Shown: positions 1 to 7,358, counted from the stretch's first letter. The stretch: DNA of 10,337 nt from an uncultured Eubacteriales bacterium (GCA_934394585.1 CAKRQU010000035.1:1-10337), one strand, 5' to 3'. Notes: a model not told the origin generated them from the letters alone. Translations and numbers: made by a program.

Positions 1-199
1 GTCACGCCGAAAGTTCAGCTATACTTCCCACTATAGGCTAAACTCCGACGGAGAGAGCATGATTTGATGGACATCGAGTTGGGGCGGCTATGGTGCTGGT
101 CTGAACAGACAAAAGTCCGTGTTAAGCGGGGGGTCTGAACTGCGCTTACGGCTTAGTCTATGGTCAGACTGTCGGGCTATATGTTCGCACGAGTCGCCG
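1..199 (+). repeat. Dispersed structured repeat, copy A (cut by window start)
   Basis: This gene-free stretch aligns over about 200 bases with the reverse complement of 9402-9600 (copy B). By eye roughly three quarters of bases match, with few gaps. Shared blocks include CACGCCGA, ATCGAGT, GGGGCGGCTA, TCTGAACAGACAAAA, GTGTTAAGCG, AGTCTATGG, GACTGTCGGG and GTTCGCAC. Stop codons break every frame shared by the two copies, so conservation is not at protein level. One hairpin (arms 135-142 and 149-156, loop CGCTTA) is kept in copy B, where base changes improve the pairing. The match reaches base 1, so the element probably continues to the left. Family and function are not recognised. Confidence 0.75.
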
Positions 200-216
200 C
201 AGGGGACAAAAGAGCA

Positions 217-247
217 CGGGCGGCAAACGCCGCCCGCTTCTTTTCCC
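217..247 (+). terminator. GC-rich hairpin, likely terminator of a gene left of the window
   Basis: CGGGCGGC (217-224) pairs perfectly with GCCGCCCG (229-236) around an AAAC loop and is followed by a T-rich run (CTTCTTTT). It lies before the folate promoter at 281, so it probably ends a transcript entering from the left or one made from repeat copy A. The T-run is interrupted, so its strength is uncertain. Confidence 0.5.
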
Positions 248-248
248 C

Positions 249-269
249 AATTTTCTTCTGAAGAAAATT
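249..269. repeat. Perfect AT-rich inverted repeat upstream of the folate promoter
   Basis: AATTTTCTT (249-257) and AAGAAAATT (261-269) form a 9-bp inverted repeat with a CTG spacer. It ends 11 bases before the -35 box at 281. It could be a protein binding site, or the second hairpin of the terminator just upstream. The sequence does not decide between these. Confidence 0.35.
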
Positions 270-280
270 GCAAAAAACTA

Positions 281-309
281 TTGAAATCCCTCTGCGTTTG
301 TGCTATTAT
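281..309 (+). promoter_or_regulatory. Sigma-A promoter of the folT-folC unit
   Basis: The -35 box TTGAAA (281-286) and -10 box TATTAT (304-309) are separated by exactly 17 bases, each matching the consensus at five of six positions. Transcription would start near 316, just before the riboswitch aptamer at 324, which is the expected geometry. Confidence 0.75.
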
Positions 310-323
310 ATCCCTATCAAAGA

Positions 324-444
324 TAACAGAGTAGATTCGGGCGAGTATAGGGTGAGCGAAAGCCGCCTTCAGTGCCGCGGTTACGGGGAGTTGAACCGCG
401 GACGAATACGAAAGTTGCTGTGCCCGTTTCGCATCCCGCTGTTA
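324..444 (+). promoter_or_regulatory. Tetrahydrofolate (THF) riboswitch aptamer upstream of folT-folC
   Basis: The outer helix P1 is TAACAG (324-329) with CTGTTA (439-444). It encloses features of the THF riboswitch class: GAGTAGA after P1, TTCAGTG before P3, a P3 stem CCGCGGTT/AACCGCGG (375-382 and 394-401) whose loop carries GGGGAGTT, ACGAA after P3, and GCATCC just before the closing strand. P2 is CGGGC with GCCCG (338-342 and 422-426). The class is known to bind reduced folates and to control folate transport and synthesis genes in Bacillota, and this copy sits before a folate transporter gene. An extra GAAA-capped hairpin (about 351-367) lies between P2 and P3, where the short Streptococcus mutans aptamer, as I recall it, has none. 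Assignment is from memory of the consensus, without a covariance-model search. Confidence 0.8.
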
Positions 445-453
445 CATATATTA

Positions 454-509
454 CCCGCGGTAAATACGCGGGAATTATGTATTGCGCGTCTGTTTTCATA
501 CGGAGGTGC
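454..509 (+). promoter_or_regulatory. Riboswitch expression platform and ribosome binding site
   Basis: A hairpin CCCGCG/CGCGGG (454-459 and 467-472) follows the aptamer but has no T-run, so it is not an intrinsic terminator. Its 3' side overlaps ACGCG (466-470), which could instead pair with CGCGT (485-489). The Shine-Dalgarno GGAGG (502-506) stands 9 bases before the ATG at 516. Control at translation initiation is therefore more likely than termination, though the actual switching helices cannot be fixed by eye. Confidence 0.45.
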
Positions 510-515
510 TTTTTT

Positions 516-2306
516 ATGCAAAAAATCAGAAAAACCAAAAACGGCGGCGCGCGCTTTATGCGTACCGCTCTTCTGAAAATTACCGTTTGTGCCATGATGA
601 CGGCACTCGCGATAGTTTTCTGCCGATTACTCGGCTTCCCGCAAAACGGGGCATACCGGATAGAAATCAGCTTTTTGCCCGTATCCGTGGTCGCCATGCT
701 CATGGGACCCGTGTGGGCGGGCGTTTCTTACGGTCTGGCAGACCTTATAGGCGCGGCAGTCACTACGGGCGTAAATCCTTTTATCACGCTGTGCAAAGTG
801 GCTTTCGGCGTCGCGATGGGCTTGGCTTTTTATAAGAAAAAGCCCGGTGCACTGCGTTGCGCGCTCTTTTTCATCATCGCAGGGGCGGTGATAGATATCG
901 GGATGATGATGCCGATATTTGTTTTTATGTTCGGCTATACCGCGAAAGCGGCTTTTGTTTACAGGCTGATAGGCTTTGCCGTAAATACACCCGTGCGGAT
1001 AGCGCTGATGCTGCTCACGGTGAAATATCTTATGCCGGCGGTTTCGGGCTATTCGAAAAGGTTGGGGGGAAGCAGTGATTTTGCAGGCTATGCAAACGGA
1101 TTTCAGGCTGTCCCCAGACTGGGACTGGAAAGAATAAGCGCACTGATGCGCCTGCTCGGAAATCCGCAGGAAAAACTGCATTGTATTCATGTGGCAGGCA
1201 CAAACGGAAAAGGCTCGGTTTGCGCCTTTACCGAGGCAATACTCCGCGCGGCCGGCTATAAAGTGGGAAAATATACTTCGCCGGATCTCGTCCGCGTAAA
1301 CGAGCGCATCGTAGTGAACGGCAAAGAGATAACCGACGGCGAGCTTTCCGTACTTTTTGCAAAAATAGAAAAGCTTTCGCACAAGGTGAAAAAAGCGACG
1401 GGTGAGGAAATTTCGCAATTTGAAATATGGACAGCGGCGGCATTCATGTATTTTGCGGAGCAGAAATGCGATTTTGTCGTATTGGAAACGGGACTGGGCG
1501 GCGAATTTGACGCCACAAATGTCATTTCCGGCAATGTAATGGCGGTGATAACGCAGATAGATCTCGACCATACGAAGCTTCTCGGCGATACTGTGGAGAA
1601 AATAGCGAAAACAAAAAGCAAGATAATAAAGCCGGATTGCGAAAGCGGCGTTACCGTGATGACGCGGCAGGCGCAGAGCATTATCGACGTGATAGCCGAG
1701 CGCGCGGCGGAATGCAAAACGAAGCTTGTCGTATGCGGCGAAGCCGAAAGCGAGGGCTTTGAGGATATATATGAGAAATTTTCCTACGGCGGGATTTCCG
1801 GTATAAAAAGCGGGCTCGGCGGTATATATCAGATAAGCAATGCCTGCACGGCGATAGAAATAGCAAAAGCATTGAATATAGATGAAAAATACATCAGAGA
1901 AGGAATAGCCACGGCGAAAAATCCCGCGAGATTTGAGATAATATCGAAATCCCCTCTCACGATTTATGACGGCGCGCACAATCCGAACGGTATGCGTGCG
2001 CTCACCTCTGCCATGCGGCGTTATTTTCCCGACGCGAAAAGGACGGTTATTTTTGCCTGCATGCGCGACAAGGATTTCATGCCGTCACTGCATATGCTCG
2101 ATGACGGAAATACGCGCTTTATTTTCACCACTGTGCAGCAAAATCCCCGTGCCATGGGAGCAGCCGAGCTTTGCGATGCGGCGCTTTCGGGCGGAATTAA
2201 AGGGGAATACAGAGATACGCTGAAAGAAGCGCTGGCTGCCGCGGGAAAGGACAGCTCCCTCATACTTATCTGCGGTTCGCTCTATCTCTATAAGGACAGA
2301 TTTTGA
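516..2306 (+). CDS. Fusion of folate ECF transporter S component (FolT) and folylpolyglutamate synthase (FolC)
   Basis: The 596-residue product joins two folate functions. Residues 1 to about 187 are a hydrophobic S component with about six membrane segments. It carries the AxxxA motif (A26-A30) that S components use to contact EcfT, and the run from about residue 46 to 90 resembles FolT proteins. Residues about 188-596 are a cytosolic Mur-ligase-type FolC that adds glutamate to folates using ATP. It has GTNGKGS (228-234), ETGLGG and DATN near 324-335, and DGAHNPNG (485-492). FolC normally has about 420-430 residues, so this domain is nearly full length. ATG 516 is chosen for its GGAGG; the frame stays open 48 codons further upstream, but through the riboswitch. 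No separate in-frame folC start with an RBS is visible. EcfA and EcfT must be encoded elsewhere. Caveat: a G6 run at 1064-1069 lies at the junction, and one extra G would end FolT at TGA there. Confidence 0.9.
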   Translation: MQKIRKTKNGGARFMRTALLKITVCAMMTALAIVFCRLLGFPQNGAYRIEISFLPVSVVAMLMGPVWAGVSYGLADLIGAAVTTGVNPFITLCKVAFGVAMGLAFYKKKPGALRCALFFIIAGAVIDIGMMMPIFVFMFGYTAKAAFVYRLIGFAVNTPVRIALMLLTVKYLMPAVSGYSKRLGGSSDFAGYANGFQAVPRLGLERISALMRLLGNPQEKLHCIHVAGTNGKGSVCAFTEAILRAAGYKVGKYTSPDLVRVNERIVVNGKEITDGELSVLFAKIEKLSHKVKKATGEEISQFEIWTAAAFMYFAEQKCDFVVLETGLGGEFDATNVISGNVMAVITQIDLDHTKLLGDTVEKIAKTKSKIIKPDCESGVTVMTRQAQSIIDVIAERAAECKTKLVVCGEAESEGFEDIYEKFSYGGISGIKSGLGGIYQISNACTAIEIAKALNIDEKYIREGIATAKNPARFEIISKSPLTIYDGAHNPNGMRALTSAMRRYFPDAKRTVIFACMRDKDFMPSLHMLDDGNTRFIFTTVQQNPRAMGAAELCDAALSGGIKGEYRDTLKEALAAAGKDSSLILICGSLYLYKDRF

Positions 2307-2329
2307 ATTTTTATATAAAATTTGAATGC

Positions 2330-2364
2330 AAAAATCCCTGCGGCTTTTCGCCGCAGGGATTTTT
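2330..2364. terminator. Bidirectional terminator after folT-folC
   Basis: A perfect 15-bp stem, AAAAATCCCTGCGGC (2330-2344) with its complement at 2350-2364, closes on a 5-base loop and ends in a T-run in either direction. It begins 24 bases after the folT-folC stop codon, so it mainly ends that transcript. It is also a backup for the converging LIV operon. Confidence 0.9.
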
Positions 2365-2375
2365 GTGCAGGTGGA

Positions 2376-2394
2376 GTACTTTTGTTAAAAGTAC
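2376..2394. repeat. AAAGTAC hairpin, relic of the 9.1-9.3 kb repeat family
   Basis: GTACTTTT (2376-2383) pairs with AAAAGTAC (2387-2394), and the hairpin sits between the two terminators. The same arms, flanked similarly by GGTG or GGAG before and CAAAA after, recur in the tandem units at 9125-9303. It is probably a degenerate copy of that repeat family. Confidence 0.5.
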
Positions 2395-2424
2395 AAAAAG
2401 GCGGAGATTTCTCTCCGCCTTTTT
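2395..2424. terminator. Terminator of the LIV operon (bidirectional)
   Basis: AAAAAGGCGGAGA (2395-2407) pairs fully with 2412-2424 around a TTTC loop and has T-runs on both strands. It lies 5 bases beyond the livF stop codon on the minus strand, the expected place for the operon terminator. Confidence 0.9.
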
Positions 2425-2429
2425 TGCTT

Positions 2430-3128
2430 TTATCCCCCGAGATATGCCTTTTTCACTTCGTCGCTGCTTGCCAGCTCCGCACCTGTGCCCGTGAGCACTA
2501 TCCTGCCCGATTCCAGAACATAAGCTCTGTCGGATATTTCGAGCGCTTTGCCCGCATTCTGCTCCACGAGCAGAATTGTCGTGCCGTTTTTGTGAAATTC
2601 CTTTATTATATCGAAAACAAGATCGACAAGTATCGGTGAAAGCCCCATGGAAGGCTCGTCGAGCATGAGAAGTTTCGGCTTTCCCAGAATGGCGCGTCCC
2701 ATGGCGAGCATCTGCTGTTCACCGCCCGAAAGCGTGCCAGCCACCTGATTTCTGCGTTCCTTCAGACGCGGGAAAAGCTCGAAAACATGGTCATATTCCT
2801 CCTGCGAAACCTTTCCGCGGGAAAAAGCGCCCATTTCCAGATTTTCCATTACAGTCATGGAAAGAAAAACATGTCTGCCCTCGGGAACATGCGCCAGACC
2901 GAGCGAAATGAGCTTGTGCGGCTCTGTTTTCGTTATATCCTGCCCGCAAAAGCCAATGCTTCCCGTGGTGGAGCGCAAAAGCCCCGAAACGGTATGCAGC
3001 GTGGTTGTTTTACCCGCGCCGTTTGCACCGATGAGCGAAACTATTTCGCCCTCATTCACTTCAAACGAAACATCTTTTATCGCATGGATTTTTTTATAGT
3101 AAACATTCAGATTTTCGGCTTTCAGCAT
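2430..3128 (-). CDS. livF: LIV-type ABC importer ATPase LivF
   Basis: This 232-residue cytoplasmic ATPase is one of two that power the branched-chain amino-acid (HAAT family) importer. It has Walker A GANGAGKTT (34-42), the signature LSGGEQQ (133-139) and Walker B LLMLDEPS (153-160). In the switch region, LLVEQNA carries Gln190 where most ABC ATPases have His, which is typical of LivF and separates it from LivG. Its length is normal for the family. It is last in the operon, 2 bases after the livG stop codon, with its RBS (AAAGGA) inside the end of livG, so translation is probably coupled. Confidence 0.93.
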   Translation of the reverse strand: MLKAENLNVYYKKIHAIKDVSFEVNEGEIVSLIGANGAGKTTTLHTVSGLLRSTTGSIGFCGQDITKTEPHKLISLGLAHVPEGRHVFLSMTVMENLEMGAFSRGKVSQEEYDHVFELFPRLKERRNQVAGTLSGGEQQMLAMGRAILGKPKLLMLDEPSMGLSPILVDLVFDIIKEFHKNGTTILLVEQNAGKALEISDRAYVLESGRIVLTGTGAELASSDEVKKAYLGG

Positions 3129-3130
3129 TT

Positions 3131-3976
3131 TTATTTATCCTTTCTGCCGAGATATGCTTCTATAACGGCTTCGTTGTTCTTTATCTCATCAGGTGTTCCC
3201 TTTGCTATTATCCTGCCGAAATTGAGCACGGCTATTCCCTCACATATACCCATTACAAAATTCATATCATGCTCTATGAGGAGCACGGCTATGCCGAATT
3301 TGTCGCGTATATTTATGATATTGTTCATCAGATCCGCCGTTTCCGAGGGGTTCATGCCCGCCGCAGGCTCGTCGAGAAGAAGCACTTTCGGATTTGTGGC
3401 AAGCGCACGCGCTATTTCCAGCTTTCTCTGCGCACCGTAAGGCAGATTTCCCGCCTTTACTTTTGCCATATCCTGAAGATTAAAAAGCGAAAGCAACTCC
3501 ATCGCTTTTTCGTTTGCTTCATTTTCCGCCCTGAAATAGCGCGGCAGGCGGAAAACAGCTTCAAAAGTATTGTAATTTATCGAATTATGCAGTCCGACCT
3601 TTACATTGTCAAGCACCGACATATCGGAAAAAAGACATATATTCTGAAATGTGCGCGCCAGTCCCATTTTGTTTACATCATGCGTGCTTTTTCCCGCCGT
3701 GCTTTTGCCGTCGAGAATGATAGCGCCGTTTGTCGGCGTATACACATTTGTCAGCAGATTGAAAACAGTGGTTTTTCCCGCGCCGTTCGGACCGATCAGC
3801 CCCGAAATTTCCGTTCTGCCCAGAGCTATGCTGAAATCCTCCACGGCGTGCAATCCGCCGAATTCTATGCCGAGATTATAAACCTCCAGCACGGGATTTT
3901 TATCTATATCGCGCTCCGGTATCATCGATTTGCTCGGAACAGGCACAAGCTTGGTTCTGTCAGTCATGTCAGTCAT
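3131..3976 (-). CDS. livG: LIV-type ABC importer ATPase LivG
   Basis: This 281-residue ATPase pairs with LivF beneath the LivH-LivM permease. Walker A is GPNGAGKTT (62-70), the signature region LPYGAQRK (178-185) has the Tyr-Gly form usual in LivG, Walker B is VLLLDEPAAG (198-207) and the switch His is H236. The first 28 or so residues precede the ABC fold and are polar and Pro/Lys-rich, a longer N-terminus than the usual 250-260-residue LivG. The start at 3976 is supported by GGAG 9 bases upstream and by an 8-base overlap with the livM end. A second ATG three codons in is the only close alternative. Confidence 0.93.
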   Translation of the reverse strand: MTDMTDRTKLVPVPSKSMIPERDIDKNPVLEVYNLGIEFGGLHAVEDFSIALGRTEISGLIGPNGAGKTTVFNLLTNVYTPTNGAIILDGKSTAGKSTHDVNKMGLARTFQNICLFSDMSVLDNVKVGLHNSINYNTFEAVFRLPRYFRAENEANEKAMELLSLFNLQDMAKVKAGNLPYGAQRKLEIARALATNPKVLLLDEPAAGMNPSETADLMNNIINIRDKFGIAVLLIEHDMNFVMGICEGIAVLNFGRIIAKGTPDEIKNNEAVIEAYLGRKDK

Positions 3977-5072
3977 TGCCTTTCTCCTTTCCGCCGCGTC
4001 TGAAAAGCTTTGTGAAAAAGCCCTTTATATTTGTGAAAATTCCTTTTACAAAACCCGTGACTTTATCTCTCTGATGCGCGAATGCAGGCGATTTTCCGAG
4101 TACCATTATAGCGATGAGCGCCACCGCATAGATGAGCATACGGTAATTCTGTATCGGGCGCAAAAGCTCCGGCAGGCTGTAAAGGATGAGCGTGGCGATA
4201 AGCGAACCGCGCATGCTTTTCAGTCCTCCGAGCACCACGAAAACGAGCACGAGTATGGACAGATTGTAATCAAATGTTTTCGGCTGAACTCCGGCAAAGG
4301 AATGTACATACAAAACTCCCGCTATGCCGGCTATGGTGGACGAGAGTACAAACGCCATCAGGCGATATTTTGTCACATTCACGCCGCTTGCGTCCGCCGC
4401 TATCATATTATTGCGTATCGCTTTGCAGGCTCTGCCCGATTTCGAATCGACAAAATTCATTATCACGATAAGGCTGAGCACGAGCATGATCACGACTATG
4501 GTAAGCGTGGTATCCCGCGGGGCGGTAATTCCCTGTGCACCGTAGAAAACGTTTTTCCAGCCGGTTTGCAGATTTTCCAGCGGCACGGGCGTGGCAAAAG
4601 AAAAATGATATCCCGCCGCGTCCTTTACTATATATACGTTTCCGAATATGCTGCGGATTATTTCGCCGAAACCGAGCGTGACTATGGCGAGATAATCTCC
4701 GCGAAGGCGCAGTATCGGTATTCCCACGAGAAAGCCCGCCAGCGCAGCCGCAGCCGCACCGAGCAGCATCGCGAGTATCAGGCGCAGCACGGACGATGCT
4801 ATCACATTCTGCGTGAAAATCGAGAAAAGTCCGCCGACGTATGCGCCGATGCACATAAATCCCGCATGACCGAGGCTCAGCTCGCCGAGTACGCCGACGA
4901 CGAGATTGAGCGAAACCGCGAGCATCATATATATTCCGAGCGGAATGAGAAGCCCCGAAAGCTTATATCCTATCACTCCCTCATTGGCAAGGATACCGAA
5001 AACGGCAAAAAAGACGATAACGCCGGACACTGTCTGTATATTTCTTTTTGTGGATCTTTTGAGTTTTTCCAT
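3969..5072 (-). CDS. livM: LIV-type ABC importer permease LivM
   Basis: This 367-residue integral membrane protein is one half of the transmembrane channel. The region with GELSLGHAGFMCIGAY (about 63-78) is the characteristic BPD_transp_2/LivM segment. Many hydrophobic helices fill residues 12-320, and GLKSMRGS corresponds to the cytoplasmic loop that contacts the ATPases. The last 40 or so residues form a basic, amphipathic cytoplasmic tail (FTKLFRRGGKEKGND). A perfect GGAGG lies 9 bases before the ATG. It starts 13 bases after the livH stop codon and overlaps livG by 8 bases. Confidence 0.93.
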   Translation of the reverse strand: MEKLKRSTKRNIQTVSGVIVFFAVFGILANEGVIGYKLSGLLIPLGIYMMLAVSLNLVVGVLGELSLGHAGFMCIGAYVGGLFSIFTQNVIASSVLRLILAMLLGAAAAALAGFLVGIPILRLRGDYLAIVTLGFGEIIRSIFGNVYIVKDAAGYHFSFATPVPLENLQTGWKNVFYGAQGITAPRDTTLTIVVIMLVLSLIVIMNFVDSKSGRACKAIRNNMIAADASGVNVTKYRLMAFVLSSTIAGIAGVLYVHSFAGVQPKTFDYNLSILVLVFVVLGGLKSMRGSLIATLILYSLPELLRPIQNYRMLIYAVALIAIMVLGKSPAFAHQRDKVTGFVKGIFTNIKGFFTKLFRRGGKEKGND

Positions 5073-5085
5073 CGTTTTCGCCTCC

Positions 5086-5964
5086 TTAAACCTTTTTGTT
5101 TATTTTCTTGCCGAAAATGCCCGTAGGCTTTATCAGAAGCACGAGTATGAGCACGAGAAATACTATCGCGTCGGAAAGCTGGGTGGAAATATATCCCTTA
5201 GCCAGATTTTCGATAATTCCGAGAAGTATACCGCCGACCATGGCGCCGGGTATACTGCCTATTCCCCCGAATACGGCAGCCACAAAAGCTTTTATGCCGG
5301 GCATGGAGCCGGTATACGGGCTGAGCGCATGGAAATTGGAGCAAAGCAGTACGCCCGCCACGGCGGCGAGCGCCGAGCCTATGGCAAACGTGAGCGATAT
5401 CGTCTTATTCACGCTTATCCCCATCAGCTCCGCCGCTTCTTTATCCTCGGAAACGGCGCGCATGGCTTTTCCCATTTTCGTTTTGTTTACAAAAAGCGTC
5501 AGCGCTACCATCAGCACCACCGTCACCGCTATGGTAACCACGGTTTCGCTCGTGATTACAAGTCCGCCAAGATTGATATCCGGCAGATTTTCCGTGACGG
5601 AGCGAAATGTTCTCGTATTCGATTTAAAGAGAAGCAATGCCGCATTCTGCAAAAAGTAGCTCACGCCTATCGCCGTGATAAGCACCGTGAGCGAAGGCAT
5701 GGAGCGAAGCGGCTTGTATGCTATTTTCTCTATCACCACTCCGAGGAGCGTGCAGACGGCTATTCCGAGTATGATCGCCAGCCATGTCGGGCACCATGAA
5801 GAGCTCATAGCGAAGAAAACCACGTATCCGCCCACCATTATTATATCGCCGTGGGCGAAATTCAGCATTTTCGCTATGCCGTAAACCATGGTATAGCCGA
5901 GAGCGATGAGCGCATATATGCTTCCCAGACTTATGCCGCTGAGTAAATATGCCAAGAAATTCAT
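5086..5964 (-). CDS. livH: LIV-type ABC importer permease LivH
   Basis: This 292-residue permease partners LivM. The N-terminus (GSIYALIALGYTMVYGI, about 15-31, then NFAHGD) is diagnostic of LivH, as is the later GGIGSIPGAMVGG loop near residue 235. About eight hydrophobic segments are visible and the length is typical (290-300). AAGGA stands 8 bases before the ATG at 5964. It follows the binding-protein gene after 99 bases that contain a strong hairpin (6011-6040), so it may be expressed less than the binding protein. Confidence 0.93.
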   Translation of the reverse strand: MNFLAYLLSGISLGSIYALIALGYTMVYGIAKMLNFAHGDIIMVGGYVVFFAMSSSWCPTWLAIILGIAVCTLLGVVIEKIAYKPLRSMPSLTVLITAIGVSYFLQNAALLLFKSNTRTFRSVTENLPDINLGGLVITSETVVTIAVTVVLMVALTLFVNKTKMGKAMRAVSEDKEAAELMGISVNKTISLTFAIGSALAAVAGVLLCSNFHALSPYTGSMPGIKAFVAAVFGGIGSIPGAMVGGILLGIIENLAKGYISTQLSDAIVFLVLILVLLIKPTGIFGKKINKKV

Positions 5965-6010
5965 TTGTCTGTCCTTTCAGAAATTGATAGTGCCGAGGCA
6001 CAAAACCGAC

Positions 6011-6040
6011 ACGGAAAAGCGGCGCGTGCCGCTTTTCCGT
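6011..6040 (-). promoter_or_regulatory. Intercistronic hairpin between the binding-protein gene and livH
   Basis: ACGGAAAAGCGGC (6011-6023) pairs perfectly over 13 bp with 6028-6040 around a 4-base loop. On the minus-strand transcript it falls between the lipoprotein gene and livH. No long T-run follows directly (GTCGGTTTTG), so partial termination or 3'-end protection of the upstream segment fits better than a full terminator. Confidence 0.6.
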
Positions 6041-6063
6041 TTCCGTTTATTTTGCTTTTGCGA

Positions 6064-7278
6064 TTATTCGGCAGCCTTGTAGGTAGCGCTGTAAACGCCG
6101 TTTTCATCCTTGGTGACGTCGATATACATAGCTTTGGGAGCCTTTTCGGGTTCGCCTTCGGAATTCCATGTCATGCCGAGACCCGTAGCACCATCCAGAG
6201 TTATCTGCGTCATAGCCACTTTCAGTTTGTCGCAGAGCTTGCTTGCGCTGAGATTATCCTCGGGTTTTACGCCTGCCTGCTTTATTGCCGCCGCCACTGC
6301 ATATACGGCATCATAGCCGTCTGCCGCAAACTGGATGGGTGTTTCGCCGTATTTTTCTTCGTATTTAGCAGTGAATTTCTGAGAGATGCTGTCCTTTGCA
6401 TCTGCCACATAAGGCGTAAGAAGCATAACGCCGTTTATCATTTCGGCATCGGCTGTCACGCCGTTTTTATCGGAAAACTGAGCTACTATGCCGTCCAGAC
6501 CGTCGCAGCCGAAAAATTTCACGCCGTCGCCGAGTATATTCTGTGCGGCTCTGATGATGAGTGCCGCATTTTCATAGTAGATGGGAAGGAATACCAGATC
6601 CGCGCCGGAAGCCTTTACCGACTGGAGCTGTGCATCAAAATTGGAAGTACCGTCCACAAAAGAAGTATTCGTATCGAAAACCTCAAATTTGCCGAGTTCC
6701 TTAGCCTTTGCCTTGAAGCTCTGGTATATACCCGTGGAATATGTGGTGGAGCTGTCGTAGATGACGGCAACTTTCTTTGCCAGATTGTGATCGGCTATGT
6801 ACTGAGCGGAAGCCGTGCCCTGCGCGAGATCGTTGAAGCAGATACGGAAAGCATTCGCTCCGTCTATGCAATCGACATCACTGCCGGAGGGCGTGAGCAT
6901 GAACATATTGTCCGCTATCGTTTCGGGAAGAATAGCCGTGGTGCAGCCGGATGTCACAGCACCTATGAATACGTCCATTCCTTTGTCTTTGAGCGTTCTG
7001 TAAGCAGAAACAGCCTTTTCGGCGGTGTTTTCGTCATCCTCGGCTACGAGCTTCAGCGTGAAACCGTTTACGCCGCCTGCCGCGTTTATTTCGTCCACGG
7101 CTATCTGCATACCGTTCTTTACGGCATTTCCGTAAAGCGAAGCACCGCCCGTAAGCGGACCGGAAACGCCGAGTACAAGTTCGTTATCGCTTTTCTTTTC
7201 GCCGCAACCGACAAAGCACATCGCCGCCATTGCGACCAGCATTACAAATGCCAATGTTTTCTTGAAAAAGTTTTTCAT
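6064..7278 (-). CDS. LIV-type ABC importer substrate-binding lipoprotein (LivJ/LivK family)
   Basis: This 404-residue extracellular binding protein captures the amino acid and delivers it to LivH-LivM. The signal peptide is clear: KNFFKK, a hydrophobic core, then the lipobox FVGC with Cys25 as the lipidated residue, so it is anchored outside the membrane. The mature part begins with GPLTGGASLYG and DEINAAGGVNG (about 40-72), hallmarks of the type I periplasmic-binding fold used by LivJ and related proteins. The substrate is probably branched-chain amino acids by operon context. Relatives bind other amino acids, amides or urea, so specificity is open. AAGGAG lies 9 bases before the ATG. It is the first importer gene, about 34 bases after a terminator-like hairpin. 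Confidence 0.9.
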   Translation of the reverse strand: MKNFFKKTLAFVMLVAMAAMCFVGCGEKKSDNELVLGVSGPLTGGASLYGNAVKNGMQIAVDEINAAGGVNGFTLKLVAEDDENTAEKAVSAYRTLKDKGMDVFIGAVTSGCTTAILPETIADNMFMLTPSGSDVDCIDGANAFRICFNDLAQGTASAQYIADHNLAKKVAVIYDSSTTYSTGIYQSFKAKAKELGKFEVFDTNTSFVDGTSNFDAQLQSVKASGADLVFLPIYYENAALIIRAAQNILGDGVKFFGCDGLDGIVAQFSDKNGVTADAEMINGVMLLTPYVADAKDSISQKFTAKYEEKYGETPIQFAADGYDAVYAVAAAIKQAGVKPEDNLSASKLCDKLKVAMTQITLDGATGLGMTWNSEGEPEKAPKAMYIDVTKDENGVYSATYKAAE

Positions 7279-7312
7279 TTTTGTTATCTCCTTATAAATG
7301 AAATATATAAAA

Positions 7313-7343
7313 AAGCGGACTGAACAAAATGTTCAATCCGCTT
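7313..7343 (-). terminator. Intrinsic terminator or attenuator ahead of the binding-protein gene
   Basis: On the minus strand, AAGCGGA (7343-7337) and TCCGCTT (7319-7313) enclose an inner stem TGAACA/TGTTCA (7335-7330 and 7326-7321), with an A×C mismatch between. Six T bases follow directly, so it reads as an intrinsic terminator. It starts 15 bases after the stop codon of the small ORF and ends 34 bases before the lipoprotein ATG. No promoter fits in those 34 bases. The importer must then be transcribed through it or from a promoter not recognised here. Confidence 0.75.
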
Positions 7344-7358
7344 GATTATCAATAAATT

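Noticed and set aside
627..1979. Long open frame on the minus strand opposite the folT-folC gene (450 codons)
   Set aside because: It is antisense to FolT and FolC, which carry clear motifs. Its product is rich in Arg, His and Tyr with no domain, and no RBS or promoter was seen.
3930..5126. 398-codon plus-strand frame opposite livM and livG
   Set aside because: It is the antisense shadow of two well-supported transporter genes. Its composition (many His, Arg and Tyr) is typical of a reverse-strand reading.
5965..7323. 452-codon plus-strand frame opposite the binding-protein gene
   Set aside because: The minus strand encodes a textbook lipoprotein with a lipobox and RBS, and the plus frame has no start signals or recognisable motifs.
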